Assembly: GCF_052857255.1 (NCBI RefSeq)
Contig: NC_135500.1
Coordinates: forward strand, 105,967,048 to 106,031,047
Reading direction: 5' to 3'
DNA length: 64,000 nt
Origin: Amblyomma americanum
Lineage: Eukaryota; Arthropoda; Arachnida; Ixodida; Ixodidae
The position numbers were made by a program, and so were the translations under genes. Of this stretch, positions 54,901 through 58,222 are shown piece by piece. The notes beneath the pieces are model-generated. The model worked only from the letters and a program-made list of their open reading frames with translations. It was not told the origin of the DNA and made no database searches. How positions within the stretch are numbered: position 1 is the stretch's first letter; each line of letters begins with the position of its first letter.

Positions 54901-57900
54901 GAGAGCCTGATATTGAGTTCACTCATATGGTGGAAACCATTCAACGGCTGCTGCCGTCCTGCGACGTAGCCAAGCGGACAGAATAGTATGCCGTCGATAT
55001 TAATGCGCTTGGTTGGTGAAATTTTCAAAACACATGTAATCGCGCACTGTCGGATATGTCATGCCAGCTAAACATTACCGACGAAAAGTTTTCAGTTCTG
55101 TGTGCTTGTGCACACGATCCACTGCCTTTAAATTCTAACTGTGCTTAAGGGGGGACGTTCGTCTCAAGACTATTGTTTCATTTGTGGTACAATTCATATC
55201 ATAATTATCACTAAAATGTGGTTTTATGTACAATTTAAATACGTAATTAGTTTTTGGATAGCTTAATTGTTATATCAGTAATAAGGAGTTTCGTGGTTTT
55301 AAATGTGGCCTTCATTACAAGCCGTTAACATAAAATCGCTTGCAAAGTATTAGAAATCATGGAAGAAGTGCATCACTTAGGACGAGCTTTGTGGCGGTTC
55401 TCTTTTTACACTTGTGTGAGCGAAACTTCACTGGCAAAACTATCTCTGAGCTGAAACAAAAAATTGTTTGGCTAGGAATTCTGTCAAGTAACTAATAAAA
55501 TTTAATGCACGATTTTAAAAGTCATTAAAAATAGAATCCTCTCATTGATGCTCTGCTTCCAAATGAATAGAAGCCAAGCTCATTTCAGTTGCTCAATCCA
55601 AACCAAGGAAGAAGCCCTTAAAGAAGAGAACTGTCAAAGAAGTTGCAAATGAAAGGGCGCGAAACGAGCTTTCAAACGGTGGCAGAATGGTGGTAATGGG
55701 AAGGGGTTCCGGAATGGCGATCGTGTGAAATGGCACGTTCTTTAGTCGCTCCCGCTTCGTTTTTCAGCCGCGCGACTCTCAAAATATTCTTTTTTTTTTG
55801 AAGTTCGGAGTTGTTTTGCAAGTTGAAATTTTTCGGAGATATATTCATGAGTATATTTAGCAGCAAAACCTGTTTTTCTAAAAATCGACTCAGCTCTGAA
55901 TTTTTTGCGATCTCAGTACCCGGTCCCCCTTTAATCCGGGCTGTTAAAAATGTATTGTGTGCAGTTAGGAAGAGCCGGATTGAGGGTGGGAATCGCATAT
56001 CTTAACAGATTTAGCGAATAGAGATTCCACAAAAATAGTTGGAAATTAACCCTTACACAACTTCCTTTTCCCCCCTATCTGATATCGGCGATTTTATTTC
56101 AAGATCCTATGTCGTGTCTTAAGTTAACACACTGGACAACCGCCACAAGCAGAGCCATAGGCAATTTTCGATTGCACACCCAGTCAGCCATATGTTCTAC
56201 CACTAATTATCTTATTTTAATGATATTGTACAGTCAAGTCCACCATTACTCCGCTGAAGTATCATCAGAGTCCAAAGAGCTCAAAAATTTGTATTTTGTA
56301 TCACTTACGCTGACTTCTCTTGGGTACCGCCCGATATCAACGGAAGCCCTCGTCCAAACGCCCTCTTTAGGAATCCTGCTCAACTCGCCGAGAGACCAGA
56401 CAGCCATGGTAAACCCATCCACAGTCATGTATAATTCCACGTCCAAGCTTGCCCCTGCAAACAGACCACAGGTGAGAGGAATACTGTTGAGAAAATGAAA
56501 ACACCATCTCTCGCGAAATGCCGATTTAATTGCTATAGCACCAAACTCATTGCCCGGGCAGCGACATTCCGCAGGCATGCTGAGTTTAGCATTGCTGCTG
56601 GTGGTACAAATTCAATCATTTGCGGGTTTTCTAGACACCAGACTCATCATTAAATTTTAAAGTAAGATTGGAATATTCCTCAAGTCTGCTCACACAGAGT
56701 TTTCAATGCAGTAGATTTTCTGGATTCTGTGCGAGCTTTGTGTGCAAGCGGAAATGGCGACTGCAGTCAATCAGTAAGTGGCATGTGGTCCGCCTGTTGT
56801 GTTTACCAGGTGATAGCCTGCCCACCGCGCTACGAACACACTTATTGTGACATACCGAACTCAAGCGTGCCACGGCTACGAACACACTTATTGTGACATA
56901 CCGAACTCAAGCGTGCCACGACAGATATAAAGATTTCCATGTGCTGACCTCGGATATCACGATTTTTCTTCTCGAGACCTCAGACAGAACTAACCTTAGT
57001 ATACCACCTCGGTTATAGCCAACTTTAAACTGTCTGTCTTTAATACAACGAATACAACGAATCTTTAATACAACCGAAGAGTTATTCATTAGCATAGCGA
57101 TAACATTAGAGCCTCTGTGTCCGAAGATGATTGTCCGTCTTTCTCTGAAGCCTCAACCTGCCAGGTGGGCCTGAAGAACCACGTGCCACATGCTGCGATT
57201 GGCAGGTGCAAGGTGGAGAGAGGGAAATCCATGGCATAGGAATAACCAAGGGATAGGGTATCGCTGGCGGAGGAGGTTCTGACGCGGGTGGAGGAATGGG
57301 TAACCTAAGGGTGGCTACTGTGGAAAGTGAAAGGTAAGGAAGAAAGTGAGATATGAAGAGGAGTGGCCGCATATAGGAGAGTGGCGCGCGCGCCGGATAC
57401 CACTCGTTGGAGTAGTAGTGAGCGAGCGGTCTCCAGAACTCAGTTTCGATGGCTACTGGAGATTAGACATGGTCTAGAAGACCAAATATGCAGGAGAGTC
57501 AAGTGTAAAGAACTACAAAGAAGTGTGCAGTAACGGTGCATGTAAAAAAGTGTACGGAATGTGGCCTGACATGCAAGGACGCCAGAAATTATTGTTGTGT
57601 ATTTTCCGCGGGTCAGACTACCGATCGCCCGCCATTTTTTCCTCTTGTGCTCAAGTAGAGTGCGCCTGAATTTATTATGTAGTCACTCGAGATCACTACG
57701 CCCGTTCCACACAGTCCACGAGGAAATGATCCCTACAAGCTCAATTAGGCACGCAGAATCATATACAAAAGGGAACAGAACAGTATGATTGTGCCTAAAA
57801 AGACATCTGTATTTAATTTCGGCGTGCATCTGAAGATGAGTATTACGCCACAGTCACCCTCTCATCCGACACCTTTAATACCCTTACTTTGAAGGGCACT

Positions 57901-58222
57901 TCCAGGAGATCACGGCCGTCTTCCAGACCGACAAACAACTGACCACCAGTCAGTCAACGAATCAATCAATCAATTAATCAGCTCATGAAAATACGTATAC
58001 TTAGTCGTCTCTTAAACGAACTCTATGCCAGTAGAAATTTAATTCATGTGCGCCGAGACTAGACTGGTTTCCGCACTACGTCCACCTTACCGTTTTTCGC
58101 GAAGTTGTACCAGAATTCTAGTGTGCAGAGCTTGTTTGTGTTCCTGATCGTGGGAGAGGAGATGCTGGCGCGACCATGTTCTGTGGACCTCGTTTTGTTG
58201 CCGTAGAGAAGTAAGTAGTTGC
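792..58222 (-). CDS. Multi-exon MAM / LDL-receptor class A repeat gene (26 internal exons)
   Basis: Gene-level entry for the minus-strand exons listed separately. They total 3,621 bases (1,207 codons), and each donor phase equals the next acceptor phase. Protein order is MAM1 (incomplete), LDLa1, MAM2, LDLa2, MAM3 to MAM6, a Pro/Thr linker, LDLa3 and LDLa4. MAM domains are about 160-residue extracellular beta-sandwich adhesion modules. LDLa modules are six-cysteine calcium-binding ligand-binding repeats. The mix resembles MALRD1 or apical endosomal glycoprotein, which are secreted or apical membrane proteins, but orthology is inferred. No signal peptide, transmembrane segment, start or stop codon is visible. 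The first and last exons are both open in phase 1, so the gene extends beyond what is seen here. Confidence 0.85.
1175..1385 (+). repeat. Degenerate tRNA-derived SINE (Ruka-like)
   Basis: An A-box-like TGGCTCAGTGG at 1184 and a B-box-like TTCGATCCCGG at 1230 keep tRNA promoter spacing. After them comes a diverged body whose end still reads like the SINE 3' part (TCTGGAGCCCTCTACCACGG). It lies in the intron between exons 25 and 26. It is heavily mutated compared with the copy at 49.3 kb, so it is old. Confidence 0.6.
2946..3056. repeat. ATACGA-type simple repeat patch
   Basis: Repeated variants of AAAATACGAT and ATACGATACGAT occur over about 110 bases, mixed with CCACA units. No coding signal. 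It is probably a tandem or microsatellite-like tail of a repeat element in the intron between exons 25 and 26. Confidence 0.5.
3377..3577 (-). CDS. Exon 25: Pro/Thr linker plus LDLa domain (LDLa3)
   Basis: About 27 residues of Pro/Thr/Ala-rich linker lead into a six-cysteine LDLa module (KCSRGQFDC to DEKCG). The donor is G|GTGCGT in phase 1. I chose the acceptor ending at 3578 (GGTTCCAG) because it gives phase 1, matching exon 24. A stronger-looking acceptor, with TTTAATTTCAG, would start the exon at 3609 but in phase 2. The calcium box reads DCPNGLDE, with asparagine in place of the usual second aspartate. Confidence 0.75.
3712..3740. repeat. Poly-C tract followed by CA repeat
   Basis: A run of about 18 to 20 C is followed directly by (CA)n. 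This is a length-variable homopolymer in the intron between exons 24 and 25, and its exact length is likely uncertain in the assembly. Confidence 0.8.
3812..3972 (-). repeat. SINE 3'-part fragment
   Basis: On the minus strand this matches the 3' part of the SINE at 39.5 kb: a shared block with CACTCCACTGCGGCACCTCT, then a CT-rich stretch, CCTCCTTTATCC, TTACGGCG, a GTGTGCGCCGA-like block and an ATACTG motif. The tRNA-like 5' part is absent, so it is a 5'-truncated copy. Confidence 0.65.
4283..4365. repeat. Adjacent hairpin and 34-bp perfect palindrome
   Basis: Positions 4332-4365 are their own reverse complement without a mismatch (half-site TAGCGCACTCCCTTTTA). Just before it, CTAACCTTAGTA and TACTGAGGTTAG form a second imperfect hairpin. 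Such structure suggests the end or middle of a foldback element, but no terminal repeats could be assigned. Confidence 0.7.
5364..5444 (-). CDS. Exon 24: Ser/Pro/Thr-rich linker
   Basis: An 81-base, phase 1 to phase 1 exon (acceptor TCTCTTCCAG, donor G|GTAACT) encoding 27 residues rich in Pro, Thr, Ser and Glu without cysteine. It joins the end of MAM6 to the linker of LDLa3 and is probably an extended, possibly O-glycosylated spacer. It has no domain of its own, so the call rests on splice sites, phase agreement and composition. Confidence 0.65.
5777..5894 (-). CDS. Exon 23: C-terminal strand of MAM6
   Basis: Encodes the end of a MAM domain with the signature [10 protein letters not shown] and the last conserved cysteine, followed by a Thr/Pro tail. 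The acceptor is ACGCAG in phase 0 and the donor is A|GTGAGT in phase 1. The phase-0 start just before the final strand is shared by all the split MAM repeats of this gene. The intron upstream (5895-11106) is filled with repeats. Confidence 0.85.
6190..6525 (+). mobile_element. Degenerate solo LTR related to the 59-kb gypsy
   Basis: Shares colinear blocks with the LTR at 59.2-59.56 kb: GACGC.AGACGCG, TTATCTCG, TTTAAA..GAGCAC, AGCGGCGGGCATTC, GTGGGCG.AAG.CAGCC and a terminal GTCACCAC.TC. It holds an AATAAAG motif but no internal coding region, so it is a solo LTR or fragment. Boundaries are approximate. It lies antisense to the host gene in the intron between exons 22 and 23. Confidence 0.65.
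7375..8040. mobile_element. Internally deleted LTR element or pair of LTR fragments
   Basis: Two diverged direct repeats of roughly 110 bases (about 7377-7490 and 7905-8015) share GAAGACGA, TGGCAGTGACGC, GGCCAGCGG, AAATCATCT and TTGCCATCA. The GC-rich 400 bases between them stand out from the AT-rich intron and hold only short open frames. This fits two LTR pieces flanking a leftover leader or gag stub. No protease or reverse transcriptase remains. Confidence 0.5.
8524..8768. repeat. Foldback element with ~90-bp arms
   Basis: The left arm (8524-8615) and the reverse complement of the right arm (about 8679-8767) agree at nearly every base, including GACAAGACAACGC.CTACTGACAA. The 60-base spacer contains copies of CACCACCTATCA. 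The left arm contains TTTTTATTGAAAG and is followed by TATATAGGC. The motif ACCAACTAGCCCA follows at 8780, as in the hairpin at 9.9 kb. A foldback or Penelope-like 3' part is possible. Confidence 0.8.
9178..9202. promoter_or_regulatory. Cluster of nuclear-receptor half-sites (putative)
   Basis: Four hexamers of the TGACCT type stand head to tail: TGACCT, one base, TGACCC, TGACCT, TGACAT. On the other strand the first two form a DR1 (GGGTCA-A-AGGTCA). The third, with its flank, reads TCAAGGTCA, the classical FTZ-F1/ERR extended half-site. Function is inference only. The cluster is intronic and may belong to a repeat. Confidence 0.35.
9897..10014. repeat. Hairpin repeat with ACCAACTAGCCCA tail
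   Basis: Arms at 9898-9932 and 9957-9994 pair (TGCTACGAGGCAGCGC against its complement, plus the GACGACGGACA block) around a 24-base loop. The tail ACCAACTAGCCCA at 10002-10014 is identical to the one after the foldback at 8.5 kb. Confidence 0.75.
11107..11306 (-). CDS. Exon 22: central part of MAM6
   Basis: Encodes the MAM middle strands: a hydrophobic strand (VLHVKLAFL), a Gly/Thr loop, the conserved W ([10 protein letters not shown]) and the strand leading to PPVFS. The acceptor is GGTAACAG in phase 1 and the donor is TCG|GTCAGT in phase 0, which fits exon 23. Length is 200 bases. No cysteine occurs, as expected for this part of the fold. Confidence 0.85.
11765..11884 (-). CDS. Exon 21: N-central part of MAM6
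   Basis: Encodes [10 protein letters not shown], then a strand with [10 protein letters not shown] and the MAM motif VCFQFYYHM (cysteine followed by alternating aromatics). The acceptor is TTATTCCAG and the donor is G|GTAGAT, both phase 1 (120 bases). It continues in frame from exon 20 into exon 22. The stretch was recognised only by translating the minus strand. Confidence 0.85.
11885..13350. other. Intron stretch without recognised element
   Basis: Part of the intron between exons 20 and 21. Open frames here (such as a 150-codon plus-strand frame at 12023) have no recognisable domain, and I see no splice-bounded MAM or LDLa segment. Confidence 0.4.
13354..14637 (+). mobile_element. Mariner-family transposon relic
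   Basis: About 1,284 bases between TA dinucleotides (13352-13353 and 14638-14639). The ends form imperfect terminal inverted repeats: 5' CGCGGGTAATGCCAAAAGTA against 3' complement CGAGAGTCATCCGAAAATTA. About 21 of the first 30 positions agree. The size and the transposase inside fit a mariner (Tc1/mariner superfamily, TA target). It is dead because the reading frame is broken in several places. Confidence 0.85.
13503..14508 (+). pseudogene. Broken mariner transposase
   Basis: Pieces of a mariner transposase occur in order but in three frames. The N-terminal DNA-binding part lies in frame with an internal stop near 13661, followed by the HTH region around 13690-13840 ([15 protein letters not shown]). 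A frame change precedes [14 protein letters not shown], and a further change covers [13 protein letters not shown], which holds the first catalytic Asp. The original frame then returns for the HDNARP and [16 protein letters not shown] motifs, which carry the second and third catalytic Asp in mariner D,D34D style. At least three frameshifts and one stop make it inactive. Confidence 0.85.
14833..15156. repeat. Inverted repeat pair (~56-bp arms)
   Basis: The left arm, 14833-14888, pairs with 15101-15156. Both include GTAATTACT, CACTGCCA/CAGTG and GCAGCC.T..GGC blocks, with roughly 80% agreement. A third, single copy of the same sequence lies at 29931-29984. This marks a dispersed foldback-type element of about 320 bases. 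Confidence 0.7.
15160..16276. other. Intron stretch without recognised element
   Basis: AT-rich part of the intron between exons 20 and 21. I see no coding pattern and no clear repeat boundary. Confidence 0.4.
16277..16508 (-). CDS. Exon 20: end of MAM5 fused to start of MAM6
   Basis: The 5' third encodes the last MAM5 strands ([10 protein letters not shown], then [10 protein letters not shown]). The rest starts MAM6: [13 protein letters not shown] and the DHTLGTSEG motif. Acceptor GTGCAG is phase 0 and donor G|GTCAGT is phase 1 (232 bases). In the other MAM pairs an intron separates these two parts, so here an intron has been lost or never gained. A Pro/Gly hinge (CPPPG) is all that separates the two domains. 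Confidence 0.9.
17917..18170 (-). CDS. Exon 19: central part of MAM5
   Basis: The longest exon of the set (254 bases). It covers what is split into two exons in MAM1, 2, 3, 4 and 6: the [10 protein letters not shown] strand, the cysteine motif [11 protein letters not shown], the conserved W (SIWFETAAN) and the following strands to KGNAV. The acceptor is CGCACACAG in phase 1 and the donor is GTC|GTGAGT in phase 0. It joins exons 18 and 20 in frame. Confidence 0.9.
18262..18372 (-). CDS. Exon 18: start of MAM5
   Basis: Encodes [15 protein letters not shown] and the acidic [12 protein letters not shown] turn, the MAM N-terminal signature with its first two cysteines and the DHT motif. The acceptor is GTTAACAG and the donor is G|GTGACG, both phase 1 (111 bases). 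Only 91 bases of intron separate it from exon 19, the shortest intron of the gene. Confidence 0.9.
18373..20095. other. Intron stretch without recognised element
   Basis: Intron between exons 17 and 18. AT-rich, with short unsupported open frames only. No repeat was identified with confidence. Confidence 0.4.
20096..20189 (-). CDS. Exon 17: C-terminal strand of MAM4
   Basis: Encodes [10 protein letters not shown], then [15 protein letters not shown], the final MAM strand and its last cysteine. The acceptor is TTTATTTCCAG in phase 0. The donor is taken as G|GTTTGA, which gives phase 1 and fits exon 18. This donor departs from the GTRAGT consensus, so the exact 3' end is less sure than the exon itself. 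The usual IDD is IDN here. Confidence 0.8.
20420..20656 (+). repeat. Ruka-type tRNA-derived SINE, full length
   Basis: Starts with a tRNA-like head (GGTGACTCAGTGG as A box, GGCTTCGATCC as B box) and continues through the SINE body (CAAGTTAAAGAACCCCAGG, GGCGTCCCTCATAGCC) to an A-rich tail. It is flanked by the 11-base target duplication ATGGCTCAAAG at 20409-20419 and 20657-20667. It sits in the intron between exons 16 and 17, in antisense orientation to the gene. Confidence 0.9.
22613..22790 (-). repeat. Ruka-type SINE, 5'-truncated copy
   Basis: Reverse complement of the SINE body (GTTTAACGTCCCAAA counterpart, CACCTGGGGTTCTTTAACG, GAATTTCGCCTC), ending at the CCGCCGCGG block. The tRNA boxes are missing. 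Flanks GCAGCGATGG and GCAGTGATGG may be a target duplication with one change. Confidence 0.8.
23441..23591 (-). CDS. Exon 16: central part of MAM4
   Basis: Encodes [16 protein letters not shown], the TLLWSR strand, the conserved W ([12 protein letters not shown]) and the strand ending EPHQ. The acceptor is CTCCGGCAG in phase 2 and the donor is CAG|GTGGAA in phase 0 (151 bases). The phase-2 start needs two bases from exon 15. That only works if exon 15 ends at a GC donor, giving W-Y-N-M across the junction, the MAM consensus. Confidence 0.85.
24560..24665 (-). CDS. Exon 15: N-central part of MAM4, GC donor
   Basis: Encodes [11 protein letters not shown], the [14 protein letters not shown] strand and the cysteine motif RCFTFW. 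The acceptor is TTTTCATGCAG in phase 1. The 3' end reads TTCTG|GCAAGT, a GC donor with an otherwise perfect consensus. It ends in phase 2 and restores the MAM motif with exon 16. Using the nearby GT (CAA|GTGTAG) would break the frame of exon 16. Confidence 0.8.
24666..26415. other. Intron stretch without recognised element
   Basis: Part of the intron between exons 14 and 15. No exon-like or repeat signal was found that I can defend. Confidence 0.4.
26420..26687. repeat. Inverted-repeat (foldback) element
   Basis: The left end GTACAGCTGG at 26420 and the right end CCAGCTGTAC at 26687 are complementary. The arms continue inward with AGAGGGAACACG, GCTGTC.CCGACAG and GGTG.C blocks. As a result the two strands translate to similar peptides. 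About 270 bases, GC-rich compared with the intron, with no transposase. Confidence 0.7.
27367..27531 (-). CDS. Exon 14: start of MAM4
   Basis: Encodes [18 protein letters not shown], then DVDWVLHIG and the turn SASGNG, a typical MAM N-terminal third with two cysteines and two conserved W. The acceptor is CTTTCCAG and the donor is G|GTACGC, both phase 1 (165 bases). A DHT motif is replaced by QPPDSASG. Long open frames in this segment are in the wrong frame, so the exon is easily missed. Confidence 0.9.
27532..28215. other. Intron between exons 13 and 14
   Basis: About 680 bases, with no recognised feature. Confidence 0.4.
28216..28300 (-). CDS. Exon 13: C-terminal part of MAM3
   Basis: 85 bases between ATGCAG (phase 0) and T|GTAAGT (phase 1), encoding [14 protein letters not shown] and [13 protein letters not shown]. 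Placement, phases and length match the other MAM last exons and it reads on from exon 12. The usual AIDDI core is not recognisable, and RPEYSNC stands in its place, so this MAM end is divergent. Confidence 0.75.
29127..29567. repeat. Inverted-repeat element, ~75-bp arms
   Basis: Arms 29127-29200 and 29493-29567 are complementary with few changes (CAGAAAGACCAGACAGGACG and GTAACAAAAGTAAAA blocks), with about 290 bases between them. As in the 8.5-kb foldback, the left arm is followed by TTTATTGAAAG and a TATATAGCC box, so the two look like one family. Confidence 0.75.
29931..29984 (+). repeat. Single copy of the 14.8/15.1-kb inverted-repeat unit
   Basis: Matches the right arm at 15101-15156: TATGGCTGCGCT, GGCAGTGAGTAATTAC and TTATTACAA. 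No partner arm was seen nearby. Confidence 0.65.
30242..30396 (-). CDS. Exon 12: central part of MAM3
   Basis: Encodes [13 protein letters not shown], a strand [10 protein letters not shown], the W of GRWAAVSV and NWAAGAR. The acceptor is TTGTCTGCAG in phase 1 and the donor is CGG|GTGAGT in phase 0. Position and phases match exons 2, 7, 16 and 22 of the other MAM repeats. Sequence conservation is low, and identity rests on the W-strand pattern and frame continuity. Confidence 0.8.
30397..32507. other. Intron between exons 11 and 12
   Basis: Two kilobases with a GC-richer middle (31.2-31.9 kb). A 210-codon minus-strand frame at 30711-31343 and a 150-codon plus-strand frame at 31422 are open but show no domain. 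The composition change suggests an old mobile element that I could not name. Confidence 0.35.
32508..32609 (-). CDS. Exon 11: N-central part of MAM3
   Basis: Encodes [18 protein letters not shown] and the cysteine motif [14 protein letters not shown]. The acceptor is CAACTGCAG and the donor is C|GTGAGT, both phase 1 (102 bases). It reads in frame from exon 10 into exon 12. Confidence 0.85.
32610..33940. other. Intron between exons 10 and 11
   Basis: AT-rich, with no recognised element. Confidence 0.4.
33941..34114 (-). CDS. Exon 10: start of MAM3
   Basis: Encodes [25 protein letters not shown] and a long N-terminal part ending [11 protein letters not shown]. The first two MAM cysteines and the W pair are present. 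The acceptor is TTATTCTAG and the donor is G|GTAAGT, both phase 1 (174 bases). Here the GAYAMY strand, which starts the second exon in other repeats, is inside the first exon, so the intron lies about a dozen residues later. Confidence 0.9.
34115..35556. other. Intron between exons 9 and 10
   Basis: AT-rich, with no recognised element. Confidence 0.4.
35557..35706 (-). CDS. Exon 9: Pro/Thr linker plus LDLa2
   Basis: A short linker ([10 protein letters not shown]) precedes a full LDLa module with six cysteines ([10 protein letters not shown] to DEARCG) and the box DCSDGADE, so the calcium ligands are largely kept. The acceptor is TTCCCACAG and the donor is G|GTGAGT, both phase 1 (150 bases). 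It sits between MAM2 and MAM3. Confidence 0.9.
35937..36469. mobile_element. TTAA-flanked foldback MITE, copy 1
   Basis: 533 bases between TTAA at 35933-35936 and 36470-36473. The termini AGAAGTATAGAC and GTCTGTACTCCT are inverted. The inner arms are also complementary over about 180 bases (GCTAAATAATTTATAA block, GTTTC/GAAAC, GACATCACAGT). There is no coding capacity. Two further copies lie at 37860 and 44780. Confidence 0.8.
37430..38930 (-). mobile_element. Degenerate LINE 3' part, split by a MITE
   Basis: On the minus strand, 38925 to about 38389 reads a non-LTR reverse transcriptase tail with [17 protein letters not shown] and a degraded RFDYDF active-site strand, then many stops. The remainder continues at 37859 to about 37430 after the inserted TTAA element. 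An RTE-like clade is my guess from the GDTISP motif. The copy is dead. Confidence 0.7.
37860..38384. mobile_element. TTAA-flanked foldback MITE, copy 2, nested in LINE
   Basis: 525 bases between TTAA at 37856-37859 and 38385-38388. Same structure as copy 1: inverted termini, the CTACGACAGCTAAGTAATTT block against its complement, and CTGTGACATG against CATGTCACAG. The LINE relic resumes immediately on both sides, which confirms the element boundaries and TTAA as the duplicated target. Confidence 0.85.
38972..39352. repeat. Direct repeat pair, ~180-bp units
   Basis: Two diverged copies about 200 bases apart (from 38975 and 39176) share TTGCGCGAGC, GAGACATTAA, ATGACGAAACCGTCGGCC, ACCATTCGTTC and GATTATGAAATTCT. 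This is a local tandem duplication of about 200 bases. Confidence 0.75.
39511..39810 (+). repeat. tRNA-derived SINE, CT-tailed subtype
   Basis: tRNA-like head with GGCTTAGTGGTTAG and GGGTTCGAACCC (A and B boxes), then GCACGTTAAAGATCCTCAGG and a CT-rich stretch, followed by TTACGGCGCGGTTCGGGTG and a final GATATTGCGCC. The body differs from the copies at 20.4 and 49.3 kb but matches the fragment at 3.8 kb, so the window has two SINE subtypes. Confidence 0.85.
39985..40081 (-). CDS. Exon 8: C-terminal strand of MAM2
   Basis: Encodes [13 protein letters not shown], then [14 protein letters not shown], the canonical MAM end with the last cysteine. The acceptor is CTTCTTCAAG in phase 0 and the donor is G|GTGAGC in phase 1 (97 bases). 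LDLa2 follows in exon 9. Confidence 0.9.
40082..42162. other. Intron between exons 7 and 8
   Basis: Contains short open frames with no domain and a short repeated block (GGCACATGTTTAGGC-like at about 41160, with a variant at 41950). Nothing else was identified. Confidence 0.35.
42163..42330 (-). CDS. Exon 7: central part of MAM2
   Basis: 56 codons, phase 0 to phase 0 (acceptor ATCTTGCAG, donor CAG|GTGGGA). Encodes [19 protein letters not shown], the conserved W pair (GQWKSVW) and the strand ending SEPYQ. Unlike the other MAM repeats, the intron before it lies directly after the C-M of the cysteine motif and is in phase 0. Confidence 0.9.
42331..44268. other. Intron between exons 6 and 7
   Basis: AT-rich. 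Strong isolated donor-like sites at 43737 and 44158 lack any domain and are not needed for the frame. Confidence 0.4.
44269..44354 (-). CDS. Exon 6: N-central part of MAM2
   Basis: Encodes [11 protein letters not shown] and the strand [14 protein letters not shown]. The acceptor is GCCTCCTAG in phase 1 and the donor is ATG|GTGAGT in phase 0 (86 bases). The exon joins exons 5 and 7 in frame. An alternative CTTCCAG 27 bases inside would also splice, but in phase 0, incompatible with exon 5. Confidence 0.85.
44780..45279. mobile_element. TTAA foldback MITE, copy 3 (right end decayed)
   Basis: Starts after TTAA at 44776 with AGGAGTATAGACGTCG, as in the other copies, and carries the same inner inverted blocks (GAAGTCAAAG, GTTGAAACCGAAACC, TATAAATTATT). 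The right end keeps GCGCCCAAAAGTT and then diverges, so its terminal repeat and TTAA are lost or changed. Confidence 0.75.
45280..47292. other. Intron stretch between exons 5 and 6
   Basis: AT-rich, with no defended feature. I scanned it for an extra MAM exon and found none that fits the phases. None is required. Confidence 0.4.
47293..47448 (-). CDS. Exon 5: start of MAM2
   Basis: Encodes [24 protein letters not shown] and the [10 protein letters not shown] turn, a textbook MAM N-terminal part. The acceptor is CTAATTTCAG and the donor is G|GTATGG, both phase 1 (156 bases). LDLa1 (exon 4) is directly upstream in the protein. Confidence 0.92.
49021..49140 (-). CDS. Exon 4: LDLa1
   Basis: A complete LDLa module: [29 protein letters not shown] and a closing LNCG. 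All six cysteines are present, with the intact calcium box DNSDE, the best preserved of the four. The acceptor is GTGCTGCAG and the donor is G|GTGAGT, both phase 1 (120 bases). Confidence 0.92.
49337..49568 (-). repeat. Ruka-type SINE with perfect 16-bp target duplication
   Basis: Full-length minus-strand copy: A box near the CCGCCGTGGTGGC head, B box GGTTCGATCCC, body CACGTCAAAGAACCCCAGG, end GGGACGTTAAACCCCC. CTGTTCAGTAAGAGTG is repeated exactly at 49321-49336 and 49569-49584. It lies in the intron between exons 3 and 4 in sense orientation to the gene. The intact duplication points to a young insertion. Confidence 0.95.
50868..51589. repeat. Perfect 360-bp tandem duplication
   Basis: Copy 1 at 50868-51227 and copy 2 at 51228-51587 are identical base for base by direct line comparison, with two more matching bases at the end. 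The unit has no coding frame and contains a smaller internal variant (GCTGAATATGCAGAA and GCTGAATGTGCAGAA). Confidence 0.95.
51705..51842. repeat. C-rich low-complexity tract
   Basis: Four poly-C runs interrupted by A or T, with CCCCAGCCCC between them. The sequence is likely length-unstable and hard to assemble. It sits 100 bases 3' of exon 3 in gene orientation. Confidence 0.85.
51950..52034 (-). CDS. Exon 3: C-terminal strand of MAM1
   Basis: Encodes [12 protein letters not shown], then [13 protein letters not shown], the last MAM strand and cysteine. The acceptor is CCCCTTTCAG in phase 0 and the donor is G|GTGAGT in phase 1 (85 bases). The usual IDDI is VDAI. It is followed by LDLa1 in exon 4. 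Confidence 0.88.
52035..56308. other. Intron between exons 2 and 3
   Basis: 4.3 kb of AT-rich intron. A strong donor-like site at 53851 bounds an open 27-codon segment with no domain, and it is not used in the assembled frame. Short GGGGCAAAG and AATCAATC-type repeats occur near 54.6 kb. Confidence 0.4.
56309..56454 (-). CDS. Exon 2: central part of MAM1
   Basis: Encodes [13 protein letters not shown], the strand [11 protein letters not shown], the conserved W of [12 protein letters not shown] and RYPREVS. The acceptor is GTTTGCAG in phase 1 and the donor is AGC|GTAAGT in phase 0 (146 bases). It reads in frame from exon 1 into exon 3. Confidence 0.9.
56829..56920. repeat. Perfect 46-bp tandem duplication
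   Basis: Two identical 46-base units, each starting GCTACGAACACACTTATTG and ending GCGTGCCACG, lie in the intron between exons 1 and 2. Confidence 0.95.
58091..58222 (-). CDS. Exon 1 (first visible): N-central part of MAM1
   Basis: Encodes [10 protein letters not shown], the strand [13 protein letters not shown] and the cysteine motif [14 protein letters not shown]. The acceptor is CTTGTTTCAG and the donor is G|GTAAGG, both phase 1 (132 bases). The MAM N-terminal third that must precede it is not found in 58.2-59.2 kb. It is probably beyond the gypsy insertion, outside the window. Confidence 0.9.

Noticed and set aside
54695..54922. 75-codon minus-strand frame
   Set aside because: No cysteines, no MAM pattern and no splice sites in phase.
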